A stretch of DNA of 64,000 nucleotides from the NCBI GenBank assembly GCA_030407315.1, contig JALQPE010001860.1, positions 1 to 64,000 on the forward strand, written 5' to 3'. The notes under the pieces are model-generated. The model was not told the origin of the DNA. It did not search any database and saw nothing but the letters and a program-made list of their open reading frames with translations. The DNA is from Asparagopsis taxiformis. Its lineage: Eukaryota > Rhodophyta > Florideophyceae > Bonnemaisoniales > Bonnemaisoniaceae. Position numbers and translations under genes: made by a program. This document shows positions 44,142 to 55,064 of the stretch, one piece after another. Every line of letters starts with the position of its first letter. The stretch's first letter is position 1.

Positions 44142-45650
44142 ATGCGCCATATCGCTGTCAAATCTCTCCTCTGCATGTCCTTCACCATGACCACCAAGCC
44201 GTCTTCATCGCCCATCTCCCACCCCCCTATCATGTCTCGTCCCCCGCTCATTCCTTCCTATTCATCGCCCTCGCCCACCCCACTTCCCCATTCCATGCCG
44301 CTGCTCCCGAGCATGCCCGACAGTAGCAACAACAACAATATCTACCCATCCGAATCGCTCCCCCATTTCGCCCAGCGAAATTCCTTCTCCCATTCCCTCG
44401 CCCCACTTCCGAGCCTCCCGGACAAGCATCACCACCATGCTCGTCGCGTCCATCAACAGCATCATCTATTATCCCATCCGCAACAGCTCGTCCCGCAACA
44501 ACACCCGCCGCCCCCATCCCAGCACCACCACGCCCATCACCTCATGTCGCAGCAGAAACAACACCCCGCCGATCATCTCCAACAATGGCCCAATCGCATC
44601 TTCCCAACTTCGCGCGTTTTCCCTCAGCCAGATTTCCCGCTCGCCCTGCTCAACAAAATTTCAGAACTGGAAGAAAAGGTCCGCTTCTCCCATTTCCTCC
44701 CCGAGATCATGTCCGAATCAAACCGTCAAGCACAAACCTCCGTCCTCACCCTCGATCCCGACGGTCGTCTGCACGTGCCCGGTCGCAAAAGGGACGACAA
44801 CATTCTCTCCGCCTTTGGCTTTCCAAAAACAGATCAAGATGTCGACTATTGTCTCGAAGATACCCCCGGTCTCTCGCCCGCAAATTTTAACATGCTCAAG
44901 AATTCGCTCCTCAATAATCTCTCCCGCGTTCGTCAAGCCGCCCTGGATTGCGTTGCCGATTTGGACCAAGCTTTCACACAACAGCTTCACTTCCGCACCA
45001 TCACGACCGAGGAGTATGAGCGCAGGATTCTCGCCGCCGTTTCGCGTTTCTGCAAATCACGCAAACAGATTCTGCACAAGTATCGTGGCTACGTTCGCAA
45101 CAGAAGATGGATAGAAAATGTCGCCACACGACAGCGCAGAGGGTGTCTCACTCATCGTCAGAATAATATCCTCCGTTTGTGGCTCTTTTCAAACTTTAGT
45201 AATCCCTACCCAGATGCCGCTGACAAGCGTACCCTCATACAGCAGACGCAGCTTTCCATGACCCAGATTAACAATTGGCTTATCAACGCGCGCAGTAGGG
45301 TGTGGAAGCCCACCGTGGAAGTCATGTCGGGTGAACGAATTCGTCGCGAGGTATTGGACTCGGAAGATGTCGGCGGTGGAAAAGACGATTCAAGGTTGGA
45401 ATTGAAACATGAAATAGACTTTCTGTCATCTCCGGACCAAGCGCAACCGCACCATTCAGTGGGACATCCCAATCAAGTTACGGCCATGTCTTCCACGGCG
45501 CCAGTTGCAAGCGCACATGCAGCTACTTCCGCCGCTGGTGGAGCACAAGTCGAGACGCTGACCGATGAGGGCACTTGGCTCGGTCCGCAGACATGGGGAT
45601 CTTTGGACTTTGGCAGTGACGTACCGCTGACGAATCAGCTGCATGGATAG
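44142..45650 (+). CDS. TALE-class homeodomain transcription factor 1
   Basis: The 502-residue single-exon protein has a Ser/Pro/His/Gln-rich N-terminal third, a conserved helical region (about 165-320, including ISELEEKVRFSHFLPEIM and RFCKSRKQILHKY), and a homeodomain at about 329-392. The NPYPDAADKR segment carries the three-residue loop extension that defines TALE proteins. Recognition helix: QINNWLINARSRVWKP. The WKP.VE end resembles plant BELL proteins. In green plants, BELL and KNOX TALE partners form heterodimers that start the diploid programme. Several ATG codons crowd the start (Met1, Met12, Met15), so the exact start is uncertain. A second TALE gene lies 2.8 kb downstream. Confidence 0.9.
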   Translation: MRHIAVKSLLCMSFTMTTKPSSSPISHPPIMSRPPLIPSYSSPSPTPLPHSMPLLPSMPDSSNNNNIYPSESLPHFAQRNSFSHSLAPLPSLPDKHHHHARRVHQQHHLLSHPQQLVPQQHPPPPSQHHHAHHLMSQQKQHPADHLQQWPNRIFPTSRVFPQPDFPLALLNKISELEEKVRFSHFLPEIMSESNRQAQTSVLTLDPDGRLHVPGRKRDDNILSAFGFPKTDQDVDYCLEDTPGLSPANFNMLKNSLLNNLSRVRQAALDCVADLDQAFTQQLHFRTITTEEYERRILAAVSRFCKSRKQILHKYRGYVRNRRWIENVATRQRRGCLTHRQNNILRLWLFSNFSNPYPDAADKRTLIQQTQLSMTQINNWLINARSRVWKPTVEVMSGERIRREVLDSEDVGGGKDDSRLELKHEIDFLSSPDQAQPHHSVGHPNQVTAMSSTAPVASAHAATSAAGGAQVETLTDEGTWLGPQTWGSLDFGSDVPLTNQLHG

Positions 45651-45868
45651 CTGTGTACGTTTATGGGTTGGCTGGTCCAAAAAGTCGTGTCGGATGAGGA
45701 GAGGTGCAGATCAGTTTTATAAGTTTTTATGTTGTCTGTCTTGCTATGTTTTGTGTTATGTTATTGACTGCGTTTGCCCATCTTGCATGATCTAAAAAAT
45801 GTTGCTAACTTGAACGCTTGGCTGGACAGTGCAAAGTGAGAAACATTAGATATTTACACGGCTGGCAT

Positions 45869-46762
45869 CTAGGCAAGCAGTCCGACTCGTCCATGATACA
45901 TGAGCAGCGGTTGGAACATTGTGGCACTGAGAACGCCGCATCCCATCCACACCGAGAGCGAGGACATTCGTGTCGAACCTGCAGTTTTAACGGCGAGCGG
46001 AATCATTTCGGCCAAAGCGACAAATACGAGAATGCCAGCAATAATGGCCAAGGTACTACTAATGGAGGTTTGTGTCATGTTTTTCTTGAAAAACAAGGCG
46101 GGAAGCAAGACGCCAAGCGGTTCTAACAAGCCGGAAAACAAGGCAAAACGAATGGCGAAAGCTGGACGTCTGGTGGCGAAAAGGAGCGGAAGCGCAATAC
46201 ACAAACCCTCTGGGATATTCTCAAGCGATATAGCAGCGGCCAATCGAACGCCGCTCTCCAGTCCATCATTAACGGCAAACAAAATCGACATGCCTTCTAG
46301 CAGATTATGAACCGATAGAGACACAAAAGTGACGAGACCGACGACTAACACTTCGCGTCGCAATAAAGCAAAGTGATCTGCCGACACGGCGTCGACCAGA
46401 ATCGCGGCGGACGTTTGACGCGGGTCGGGCTGGTCAAGATAGTCGAGGGAAACGAAGCGATGCCATGCGGGGCTGCGGAGGAAACGTGCGGTGAGAGCGG
46501 AGCCGATGGCGCCGAGCGAGAAGAAGAGACCGGTTCGTGCGAGACTGATGCCGGCGGCGGCTTCGGGCAGAAGGTCGCAACAGCCGAGGAAGAGTAGTGC
46601 AGCGCCAAAGGCAGCTTGGGAATAAGCGAGACGATGAAGTGGCATTTGTAGCCCGGCGAGTGCTACAGCGAGCACGCCGCCTAGAGCGGAGCAGAAAGCG
46701 GCGGTGAGCGAAAGCATGACGGCACTCGTGAGTGTTGGGTCGAGGTTATCGAGGATGCGCAT
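45869..46762 (-). CDS. ZIP-family metal transporter
   Basis: ZIP proteins bring zinc, iron or manganese into the cytosol. The 297-residue protein shows about eight hydrophobic segments. Metal-site motifs are in the fourth and fifth helices: SVHNLLEGMS and ISLENIPEGL, the HN..EG / EN.PEG pair typical of the ZupT/ZIP11/Zrt3-like branch. The linker between helices 3 and 4 has only two His residues, so there is no long His-rich loop. Single exon, convergent with TALE1 (218 bp apart) and divergent from TALE2. The substrate cannot be read from sequence. Confidence 0.9.
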   Translation of the reverse strand: MRILDNLDPTLTSAVMLSLTAAFCSALGGVLAVALAGLQMPLHRLAYSQAAFGAALLFLGCCDLLPEAAAGISLARTGLFFSLGAIGSALTARFLRSPAWHRFVSLDYLDQPDPRQTSAAILVDAVSADHFALLRREVLVVGLVTFVSLSVHNLLEGMSILFAVNDGLESGVRLAAAISLENIPEGLCIALPLLFATRRPAFAIRFALFSGLLEPLGVLLPALFFKKNMTQTSISSTLAIIAGILVFVALAEMIPLAVKTAGSTRMSSLSVWMGCGVLSATMFQPLLMYHGRVGLLA

Positions 46763-46817
46763 GGTGCCGCATGCAGCACCGCACGAGACGGGCGAGTGCG
46801 CACGCAGCGGGACGGTG

Positions 46818-46840
46818 ATGGATGGATGGATGGATGGATG
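46818..46840. repeat. GATG tetranucleotide microsatellite
   Basis: Five to six perfect GATG units in the region upstream of the ZIP transporter start. Confidence 0.8.
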
Positions 46841-47882
46841 TTGTGCGCTCGTACGGATTGTTGGTGTGCGAGATGGTGGACGTGTGCGGTTTACGGCCGG
46901 GAAATGGATGGCTGTTGTGTTGGTTGGTGTGTGGATTTTGATATAATTATTTGGAAACTATTTAAATATTTATAAATAGTTGGAAAAGGTCAGTGGGAAA
47001 AGCTGACTGTTGGACATGTTGTTGGTGACTGACATGCATGCATGAGCAACTGGGCAAAGTGATTTTCTAGTGTAGGAACAACGTGACGGGGATCACGGGC
47101 GGGTTGAGAGTGCGGAGACTGGATTGTCATGGCACTGGCGTGTGGTGCCATGACAATTAAGGTTTGGCGGCGAGCGGGAGACACGTTGTTTCTTGTGTTG
47201 GTCGCTGATACGTGAAGGCGAGCACATATGGCAATGTCCCTGTGTCGTGACTATTGATTCATAGATAGTGTTCTAGAAATAACGGGTCAAAGTCGCTCGC
47301 TGTGCGTTTCACAAAGTCATGTTGTTGATCTTGGTGTCGGAGTGCGCGCACGATGCTCTCGGGGGTGAAGACAGACGAATAGTTTAGCCGGGAGACAGTG
47401 ACGTTTTGCAAAGTGTAGTCTATGTACGGTTGTAACGCTCATCTATTTTTGGCGCTGTTACAGTCGCGATGCGTTGATGAGGAAAAGTGGTGCTGTGTGT
47501 AACGGAGCTCGCCACCATTATACACTCAAGTTGCATTCAAACATGACATGTTGTTTCCGTCACTTGTCATGTTGAAATAATCAAAATATTCATGCGCGCA
47601 AATTACTGGTTGACGACCAAAATTTAATCAACAAAGTCATGTCAGTTGCAGCACTCACCTCTGACCGTACACTAACATACACTAACGTTGGCACAAGCGG
47701 TCGTGTCGCTCAATGAATGGCAAAGTGTGGAAATTTGAAAAGACTAACACTCGTGCTGCGTTGCGCAGCGCAGCGCAGCTATGCTAGATTCTACTCGACT
47801 CGCCCGCCGTCTCTGCTTTCAGCATCTATCGGGCGCACAAATGGATCAACGCTCCCTGTGCGTCCCAACATACGTGCGCGTA

Positions 47883-47907
47883 GAGAGAGAGCGCGCGCGC
47901 GCGCGCA
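47883..47907. repeat. (GA)n(GC)n microsatellite
   Basis: GAGAGAGA runs directly into GCGCGCGCGCGCGC. The alternating purine-pyrimidine part could adopt Z-DNA; this is inference only. Confidence 0.85.
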
Positions 47908-48428
47908 ACCCTAATTTTTGCAACCATCATAGTCTGCGCCCTCCGTCTGCACTAACCAGCGCACTGGCCCGACCCGTCGCTAAATTCTTATCCGCCAGCT
48001 CGCATTCAAATTAGACAGCAGACACCGCACCCGCTAAACAGTACAACTACCTCCTCTGTAAGCTGACACATCGTCTTCCCTACCTTCTCCTCCGTACATA
48101 CATAATCCATCCCGTCCGTTGCCGCTTTCCCCCCGACCCCTCCGTACCGCTTCCCTCCATATTCCCGTTCAGCCATCCGTCCATTCATTCGCCCCGCCCG
48201 CACCGCCCCACTCCGCCCCACCTCGCCCCACCCCACCGCGCCACGCCACCCGCTTCCTTCCCGTCCCGAGATATATGTACCCCATTCCCTATCATCGGAC
48301 ATGAGGACAACCGACCCGAGTCACAATCCGCTGTGAGCTCATCAACCTGTACTTTCCCATAAACGCCCCTCCGTGCTCCCGACACATACGCCGCACACAT
48401 CCTAATCACCCCCACGACACTTGCCTGA

Positions 48429-50097
48429 ATGAACCCCAACCGTCATGCCGCATCGCCGCGTTCGGCCACGACCTGGGTGCCGACCAGTTCGTCTTCCGCT
48501 TCGCCGCCTGCGACTGTCCCCGCTTCACACCCGTCGTCTGCCCCGCTCGCATCTGTTCCGCATATCCCTCCATTGCCCCCGCAGCAGCAGCAGCTTCATC
48601 GCCATTCGCACCCTCCCCATCATTCGATCTTTATGAATAGATCCACCTCCCCGCAACAACGATATCAGCAGCAGCAGCAGGCCCAACAACAACAGCACCA
48701 TCCCCCCGCTCCGAATAATCCGCTCCACTTTCCGCCACAACCGGAGCAGGCGTCCTCGGATCGATACATTTCTCTCCTGTTGCCACACTTATCAAATGAT
48801 GACCGAACGCAGATGCGCCCCATGTCCTCACAGTCAAATCTGGCCATTCCCACGATTCATCCTCAAACACAACAAACCTCCCAGCCACAGCACCAACAAA
48901 ACGTCTCGCATGTGCAACAACCACCACAACAACAAACCCATCAGCACGATTTGTTCACTCAGCGCCCTCCACATTTCCTCTCACAAACTCAACAATTGCA
49001 GCTAAACTCACAGCATAACAGACAAAGACTTTCTCAGCACCAGCACCAGCAGCGCTTCCAGGCGTCATCCTCTTCGCAACTTGCGCAGACGGAACAACAT
49101 TCGCCGGACAAGTATTCGCCCATTTTAATACCACAGCTGAAAGCTGATGAATTGCCGCATCTGCGTTCAATCCCGCCGCTACCGTCAGCAAAGGCATTGC
49201 AGCAGTCCAGTAACTCACGCGCCGTGGATAACGCAGCTTTCCATAGCGGAGCAATGAGGGCGTCCAGTTCCGACGCTCGTGTACGAGCGCGACCGAGCAG
49301 CAGCAGACCACTGTACAATCGCTCACCTCCTCCACTCCCTCCAGATTCGGTAAATAGCGAGCTGATTCGCAACTTTGCCGATATGGATCCCACTTCTGCT
49401 GAACGCTCCGAGTTTTCTGCCGCGTATATGGATTTGATGAAAGTGTATGAGGAAAAATTGGATCACATATATTCTATGACTGAGAACGCCTGCGTGCAAA
49501 TGACTCTCAACAGTCGCGTACCATATTTGGAGGATACAATTACGGCACCGGTGGATGATGAGACGGCGGAGGACGCGAGACAGAAATTGGTGGTGAAGAA
49601 AAAGTTTGTCGAAGCCATGGAGAAATTGCAGGGTGACCAATTGCCGACGAAGCGAAGGGGCAATTTGCCGAAAGAGAGTACAGCTTATTTGAAGCGGTGG
49701 TTTGATGAACATTATGATCATCCATGTGCGTTTACAGATTGTTTCTATTTGAGCGCTTCCTGTTGCGATGTTTTTCTTTGCTAACTGATGTTGTATGTGT
49801 TTGAATTGTGCAGACCCTTCAGATGAGGAGAAACTTGCGATGAGCAAAGCGGCCAGAATTGGGATCACGCAAATATCGCATTGGTATGATCGGCGTCAAA
49901 GAATTGGCTGTGGACATGAACTGGGTATCTGTATCTAACGCGTTACTTTCATCATCATGTGCACTGTATACAGGTTTATCAATCATCGGAAGCGCGTTTG
50001 GAAGCCGAGTCTTCCAGCATCTCATCCGGTTCATAACGGCGATAGCAGTAACAAGAAGCGGAAGAAGTCGAAAAAGGATCTTCCACTGCCGCGGTGA
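48429..50097 (+). CDS. TALE-class homeodomain transcription factor 2
   Basis: Three exons: 48429-49725, 49814-49883 and 49974-50097, giving 496 residues. Donors are GTGCGT and GTATGA; acceptors are TGTGCAG and TATACAG. Splicing restores a complete homeodomain (about 408-468) with the loop extension DHPYPSDEEK and recognition helix QISHWFINHRKRVWKP. Without splicing, the frame stops in the first intron before helix 3. The N-terminal half is rich in Gln, His, Ser and Pro, including poly-Gln runs (about 78-95), followed by a charged region with FVEAMEKL before the homeodomain. The tail is basic (NKKRKKSKK), a likely nuclear signal. It shares VWKP after helix 3 with TALE1, so the two may be related partners. 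Confidence 0.88.
49726..49813 (+). other. Intron 1 of TALE2
   Basis: 88 nt, GTGCGT...TGTGCAG, inside the homeodomain loop, between the T and AC of a Tyr codon. Confidence 0.85.
49884..49973 (+). other. Intron 2 of TALE2
   Basis: 90 nt, GTATGA...TATACAG, inside helix 3, splitting the invariant Trp codon (TG|G). Confidence 0.85.
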
Positions 50098-50428
50098 AGT
50101 GAACCAAGCGGAGAATAGGTGTTGTTTCGGAACCGTGTACACTATGTTACATAAGTTTACATAAAGAAACGAACAGTCGCTGTTGATGGCGCTGTCGATA
50201 CAACTCGGCCAATCCACGTCATGTATGAAACGCCTCCGTTCATCCAAATCCACCAAATTTTCCCAAAATTCTTCTCGTGCAATATTTCATGGACCGCATC
50301 GTCTCAGCTGCAACGAGATTTCATCTCAGTCGCGACGTTTCGCTCCAAAACATTTCTCTCCCTAATCCTCGAATAAATATCTACTGCCAACCACCAATTC
50401 CTCTCGACCGTGCCATCTCACCCGTACG
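50098..50428. other. Spacer, TALE2 / PGRL1-like gene
   Basis: 331 bp with no gene. It holds the TALE2 3' end and the promoter of the next plus-strand gene. An ATAAATA lies at about 50,373, about 55 bp before the ATG. Confidence 0.45.
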
Positions 50429-51588
50429 ATGACGTCCCCTCCATCCGCCTTCCTCCCCATCACCTCCGCAGCCACCCCGTTCATCGCATGCATCCGCCGA
50501 CGAGCCCGACGCAAAACCACGCCAACGCTCCCCGCGTACACCTCCTTCACGGCGCAGCCGCTCCAACGACCCCACAACGTCCAGCACCGCACCGAGCATC
50601 GTCGTCGCCACATACGCCCGCTCAAATGCTGCCGCGAGCCCCCGCAGCAGAACGACAACGAATGGATGAACGCGCTCGAAGGCCTGTTCCTCGAGGCGTT
50701 ACGAACCTACTACCAGGGCACGCCCATGTTTTCCGATAGTGAATTTCAAACGCTCCGCGAAGAACTCGACCATCTTGGCTCGGCGCAAGTGCGACTCGAT
50801 GATATGGAGAAAATTTGGGTGCAGGCTACTAGTGCGCGCGACTTTGATAGACGCGTTCGTGAGGAATTTGGTATGTCCGAAGATGATTTAACCGATTTGA
50901 AGGAGAAATTGTTGGGCTCCGGAACAGTGCTTCGACCGTCCACAAATCCGATTAAGAAAAGACGCTTTTCTGCTACCTCCAAGTTTTCTCTGCCGCCTGG
51001 AAAATCGTTTCTCAACGATGCGCGTAAAATTGGCGCCGATGATGATGTGGAAGAGAGACTGAAGTGGTACGTGATTTGAAACGGTTTCGAGGTCGAGCAG
51101 TGGAAGCATGGGATATGTAGCTGACATTTTTTTTGTTGTTGTCGTGTCATAGGTTATTGTTCGCCGACGCGAGTGAAGAACGTTTCAAAATTTTGCTCCT
51201 CTACTTCCCTGTCGTTCTTATGTCATTCGTGTCAGCGTCGGTGCTTACAATTCTCTTTGCGTTGCTGGATGGTGAAATGAAAATCACAGTTTCAAATGCT
51301 GGTCGATTTAGGTTGGGCATATTGTCTTACGTTGTAGTTATGCTCACTGTTTGGTTTTCCAACGAGGTTACACCTGTACTACTCGACTATCTGGACCTTG
51401 GTCAGCCCACGCTGCTCAGAGGCGATTGTCCCGTGTGTGATGCACCAGTTTCGTGTTTGTTCACCGGTGCGGCGCGTACTAGGGATGAGCGCAAGTGTCG
51501 CACTTGTGGCTCCATCGTAGGGTTCAATAGCCGCTGGTCAAAGGTTTACTTGGTGTCACCACCAAAAACTTATCAAAACCCAGACTAG
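50429..51588 (+). CDS. PGRL1: PGRL1-like thylakoid protein
   Basis: PGRL1 works with PGR5 in cyclic electron flow around photosystem I. Two exons, 50429-51066 and 51153-51588 (intron GTACGT...CATAG, 86 nt, splitting a Trp codon), give 357 residues. The N-terminus is a Ser/Thr/Ala/Arg-rich plastid-type transit peptide. A PGRL1-typical segment follows: LEGLFLEALRTYYQGTPMFSDSEF, then about 90 residues, then two membrane helices (LLLYFPVVLMSFVSASVLTIL and GILSYVVVMLTVWF). The C-terminal stromal tail has CPVC and CRTC, the paired cysteines used in ferredoxin/thioredoxin-linked redox control in PGRL1. The middle is longer than in plant PGRL1. A PGRL1-like paralogue of unknown role is the alternative. 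Confidence 0.8.
51067..51152 (+). other. Intron of the PGRL1-like gene
   Basis: 86 nt, donor GTACGT, T-rich tract, acceptor TCATAG. It joins LKW to LLFADASEERF. Confidence 0.85.
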
Positions 51589-51769
51589 CAGGTACAATAA
51601 TACAACGTGTCACACTTTTTTATTACAATTCACTCAAGTCTTTGGGACAATGACTTTCCAGCGTTCACGAAAGACACACAAGGAATGTGATCTACACATG
51701 CTGCGTGACATGCACAGACCGATATACTTTCTTATTGTCATTGAGCGATTCTAGATCACAACATCAAAT

Positions 51770-53977
51770 CTACTCTACAGCGCTTGCGGACAACAGTTCC
51801 GCTCCCCTGCCAAGCAATCTTACAGCAGTTGCTTCAATATGCGTTGCGCTCAAACCAGCCTCTTCGTACTGTTCTGTTTGGCTGCCATGGTCGATGTAAC
51901 GGTCAGGAAGCACCATAGGGCGGAACTTCACATCGCCATTGTCCAGTAGCCCTTCAAGAGCCACAAAGTGTAGAACGTGGTCTCCAAATCCACCAATGGA
52001 TCCTTCTTCGACAGTGATCACGACTTCGTGATCGGCACACAGACGACGGATCAAATCGCGGTCCAACGGCTTCATAAACCTTGCATCGGCAATTGTAACT
52101 GGAACATTATACTTCTCCAAAGCTTCCGCTGCCTTGACACTTTCATGCAGCCTTGTTCCAAGACTCAGGATAGCCACAGAACCGACCTTTGACGACCCGG
52201 CAGCTTTGCGTCGGATGATTCGGCCCTTGCCAATTGCTACAGGTCGTCCACGATCTGGCATGGTCTCATAGTTTCCTCCCAATTTCGTATTGATGATATC
52301 CAGACCAACACCGACTCCACGTGGATAACGAACAACCGACGGGCTGTCGTCGATTCCCATTGCCGTTGCGACCATGTTCTGAAGCTCGATTTCGTCGCTT
52401 GGAGCCATAATAACCATATGTGGGATGCAGCCAATGTATGCCAGATCAAAAGATCCGTGATGTGTGGGACCATCGTTACCCACAAGTCCAGCGCGATCAA
52501 GAATAAACCGTACGGGAAGCTTCTGGAGTGAAATGTCGTGTACGAGCTGATCGTATCCACGTTGCAAAAAGGTTGAGTAAATGCAACAGAACGGCTTGTA
52601 GCCTTCACATGCCATACCGCCTGCCATGGTGACTGCATGCTGTTCAGCAATGCCGACGTCGTGACACCGCTTCGGGAAGCGTTCTCCAAATATATTCAGG
52701 CCTGTGCCGCCTGGCATGGCCGCTGTGATTGCAACGACCTTACGGTCATGCTCGGCTTCTGCAATAAGAGCATTGGCAAAGACAGACGTGTAGCTAGCAG
52801 TCTTGGACACACTCTTGTGCTGTTTGCCAGTGCCGACATCGAAGCGGGCAACACCATGGTACCTGTCAAAGGCAGCCTCAGCTGGTGCATATCCTTTGCC
52901 TTTCTCTGTTTTCACGTGAATGAGCACGGGCTTATTACCTGGCATGTCACGTACATTCTCAAGAATAGGAATCAACGTATCCAACTTGTGGCCGTCAATG
53001 GGGCCAACGTAGTAAAAGCCCAATTCTTCGAAGAGCGTACCACCTTGTGCCATAATACCACGGGTGTACTCATCTACCTGTGCAGCAACATCCTGGATTT
53101 CCTCAGGGAAGAGCTTGGAAAAGTTTTTAGCCACCGAACGCATATCTTGGAAAGGACGAGAAGACATGAGCCGGCTTGTGTAGTCACTCAAAGCGCCCGA
53201 AGGTCTCACACCTGCCGCACTCTTGGTACCAGTTGGGAGCGACACTTGGTTATTATCGTTGAGAATGACGACCATCCTGTTCTTGAGATAGCCAGCGTTG
53301 TTCAGAGCCTCATAGGCCTGACCACCAGTGATTGCACCATCACCTATAATGGCGACGGAAATACCAGGAATGCCAGCCATATCACGAGCAACTTGCATGC
53401 CGAGGCCAGCAGAGATACTCGTGGAGGAATGTCCTGCACCGAACGGATCATATTCCGACTCGGCCCTCTTGGTAAAACCGGACAAGCCACCATGCTTTCG
53501 GAGAGAGGTCATTCGAGAGCGGCGACCTGTTAGGATTTTGTGAGGATAGGCTTGATGGGAGACGTCCCAAATGAGGCGGTCGTGTGGGGTGTTGAAGACG
53601 TAGTGGAGAGCAACAGTGAGTTCAATGACGCCCAATGAAGCGCCTAGATGACCCCCGGTGGTAGAGACGGCGCGTAGTACGTCCCAGCGGAGTTCGTATG
53701 CAAGCTTTTTGAGGTCATCCATGGAAAGGCGTTTGAGATCCTCCGGACTAGCAATTGCATCCAAGAGGGGAGTGGATCGGGGACCTTTGTATTTCACGGG
53801 GGGAGCTTCGTCGCTTGCGGCCATTTGGGGTGCAGTTAGACGATGGGAGCGGGGAGGGAGCGGGATGGCGCTCGGGCGTCGGTTGGTTGTTAGAGAATGT
53901 CCATGAAAAGAAGTTGGAAGGGCGGAGAGTTTAGCATGATGTGTTGCGAACGCGAGAGTGTTTTGATTTGAATCCAT
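51770..53977 (-). CDS. DXS: 1-deoxy-D-xylulose-5-phosphate synthase, plastid
   Basis: DXS joins pyruvate and glyceraldehyde 3-phosphate with thiamine diphosphate, the first step of the plastid MEP isoprenoid pathway. The start at 53977 gives 735 residues with a transit-type N-terminus (about 1-55). The in-frame ATG at 54127 is less likely because a TATA-like element lies between them. Motifs are [42 protein letters not shown], the thiamine site [18 protein letters not shown]...NDNNQVS, and, in the middle domain, [14 protein letters not shown] and the DRAG..G.DGPTHHG segment. All expected domains are complete. Single exon. Its 3' end faces the PGRL1-like gene at 181 bp, so two plastid-targeted products are neighbours. 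Confidence 0.95.
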   Translation of the reverse strand: MDSNQNTLAFATHHAKLSALPTSFHGHSLTTNRRPSAIPLPPRSHRLTAPQMAASDEAPPVKYKGPRSTPLLDAIASPEDLKRLSMDDLKKLAYELRWDVLRAVSTTGGHLGASLGVIELTVALHYVFNTPHDRLIWDVSHQAYPHKILTGRRSRMTSLRKHGGLSGFTKRAESEYDPFGAGHSSTSISAGLGMQVARDMAGIPGISVAIIGDGAITGGQAYEALNNAGYLKNRMVVILNDNNQVSLPTGTKSAAGVRPSGALSDYTSRLMSSRPFQDMRSVAKNFSKLFPEEIQDVAAQVDEYTRGIMAQGGTLFEELGFYYVGPIDGHKLDTLIPILENVRDMPGNKPVLIHVKTEKGKGYAPAEAAFDRYHGVARFDVGTGKQHKSVSKTASYTSVFANALIAEAEHDRKVVAITAAMPGGTGLNIFGERFPKRCHDVGIAEQHAVTMAGGMACEGYKPFCCIYSTFLQRGYDQLVHDISLQKLPVRFILDRAGLVGNDGPTHHGSFDLAYIGCIPHMVIMAPSDEIELQNMVATAMGIDDSPSVVRYPRGVGVGLDIINTKLGGNYETMPDRGRPVAIGKGRIIRRKAAGSSKVGSVAILSLGTRLHESVKAAEALEKYNVPVTIADARFMKPLDRDLIRRLCADHEVVITVEEGSIGGFGDHVLHFVALEGLLDNGDVKFRPMVLPDRYIDHGSQTEQYEEAGLSATHIEATAVRLLGRGAELLSASAVE

Positions 53978-55064
53978 GTTGCAAACAAGATCAGATGGTG
54001 AGATAGAGCGAGCTTGTTGACGGGCGGGCACAAGTGAGTGTTTATAAAAACGCAATTGAGTTGACAATTGGGATGGCCTGGACGTGTACGAAGTGATCGT
54101 TATTAAAAGATGGAACGCTGGCAGCAAGCAATGTGGGAATTGGTAGCATGGCTGGAGGCGGATACAATAAACCTGGGCAGATCTTCATCAAAACGACACG
54201 CTTTGGCCACAGAAGCGCCGCTCACGATGCACCACATCCCGCATTGTCATCCAATTGTTGGTCACTGGAGCGTGCTCACAAGAAGAAACCAATCAGCAAC
54301 GGACAATCTGCACCGTACGGCCGCACAACGTGTTCTCAGATTTCATATCTCATCTGCAGATACATTTGTATTTTGTTTCACACGTGGCATTGGATAATAC
54401 TAGATCATTGATCCAATTGTAATTGCATGGTCATGAATTGTAATTTGCAATCGGTAATTAAATTTCGTGAGCGACCAGCACTCTCGGGCACCATGTGTTG
54501 CCAAATCTACACAACTTTTTTACTGCACTGCGCAAAGCGGATACAGCTCAACGGCAACATCGCCTGTTTTGTCATTAAGCTAATCCTCCAGCGCACAATC
54601 CCTTTTACAATAGGCCGCACCATCCTGATACAGTTCCGCAACAACTGCCGCACTGCTCCCTCTTACTGGCTCGTTGCTTTGCTTCATTTCCACAACACAT
54701 TCACTCGATTTCCATCGTGAATAAGTGAGTGACTCGACTAGCCTGCGCAATTTCATACGTCCCCCGTCTTCTGCCACTGCCTCTCAGCTACATCTTTTGT
54801 GTAAACGCGCCTATCTTCCAGGAGACTGCCTGTTTCATTCCTGTTTGCTGCATCTTCCACCCCCACTGTCATCTTCGTGCCACCTTCCGCAACCGACTGT
54901 ACACACCTAGATCACACATCTGCATCTGTGTCAATCCATTTCTCACTCCATAGTGTATGCCAAACATCTGCCTACCAACTTCCCCTAACTTCTTTCACTG
55001 ACATATCGCCACGCTCAACTCGTCCCGTTACCCTCATACTCCGTGCACCGCTGTCTCTCGCTTC
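53978..55064. promoter_or_regulatory. Divergent promoter region, DXS / cullin-1
   Basis: About 1.09 kb with no accepted gene. TTTATAAAAA at 54041-54050 reads TTTTTATAAA on the minus strand, 64-73 bp before the DXS ATG, and is a good TATA candidate. The cullin side (54,730-55,060) is pyrimidine-rich on the plus strand, as expected for a leader. Frames at 54,110-54,410 on the plus strand overlap each other and have no family pattern. Confidence 0.5.

Larger units (their letters stand above)
46763..48428. other. Long divergent intergenic region, ZIP / TALE2
   Basis: 1.67 kb, the longest gap in the island, with no gene. It includes GATG repeats (46,818-46,840), an AT-rich block with TATTTAAATATTTATAAATA (about 46,955), and a GA/GC microsatellite (47,883-47,907). 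Frames at 47,700-48,300 on either strand are low-complexity and not accepted. A large regulatory region before a homeodomain gene is plausible. Confidence 0.5.

Noticed and set aside
49323..50256. Minus-strand frames opposite TALE2 exons
   Set aside because: Antisense to a homeodomain gene with conserved splice sites; no family pattern.
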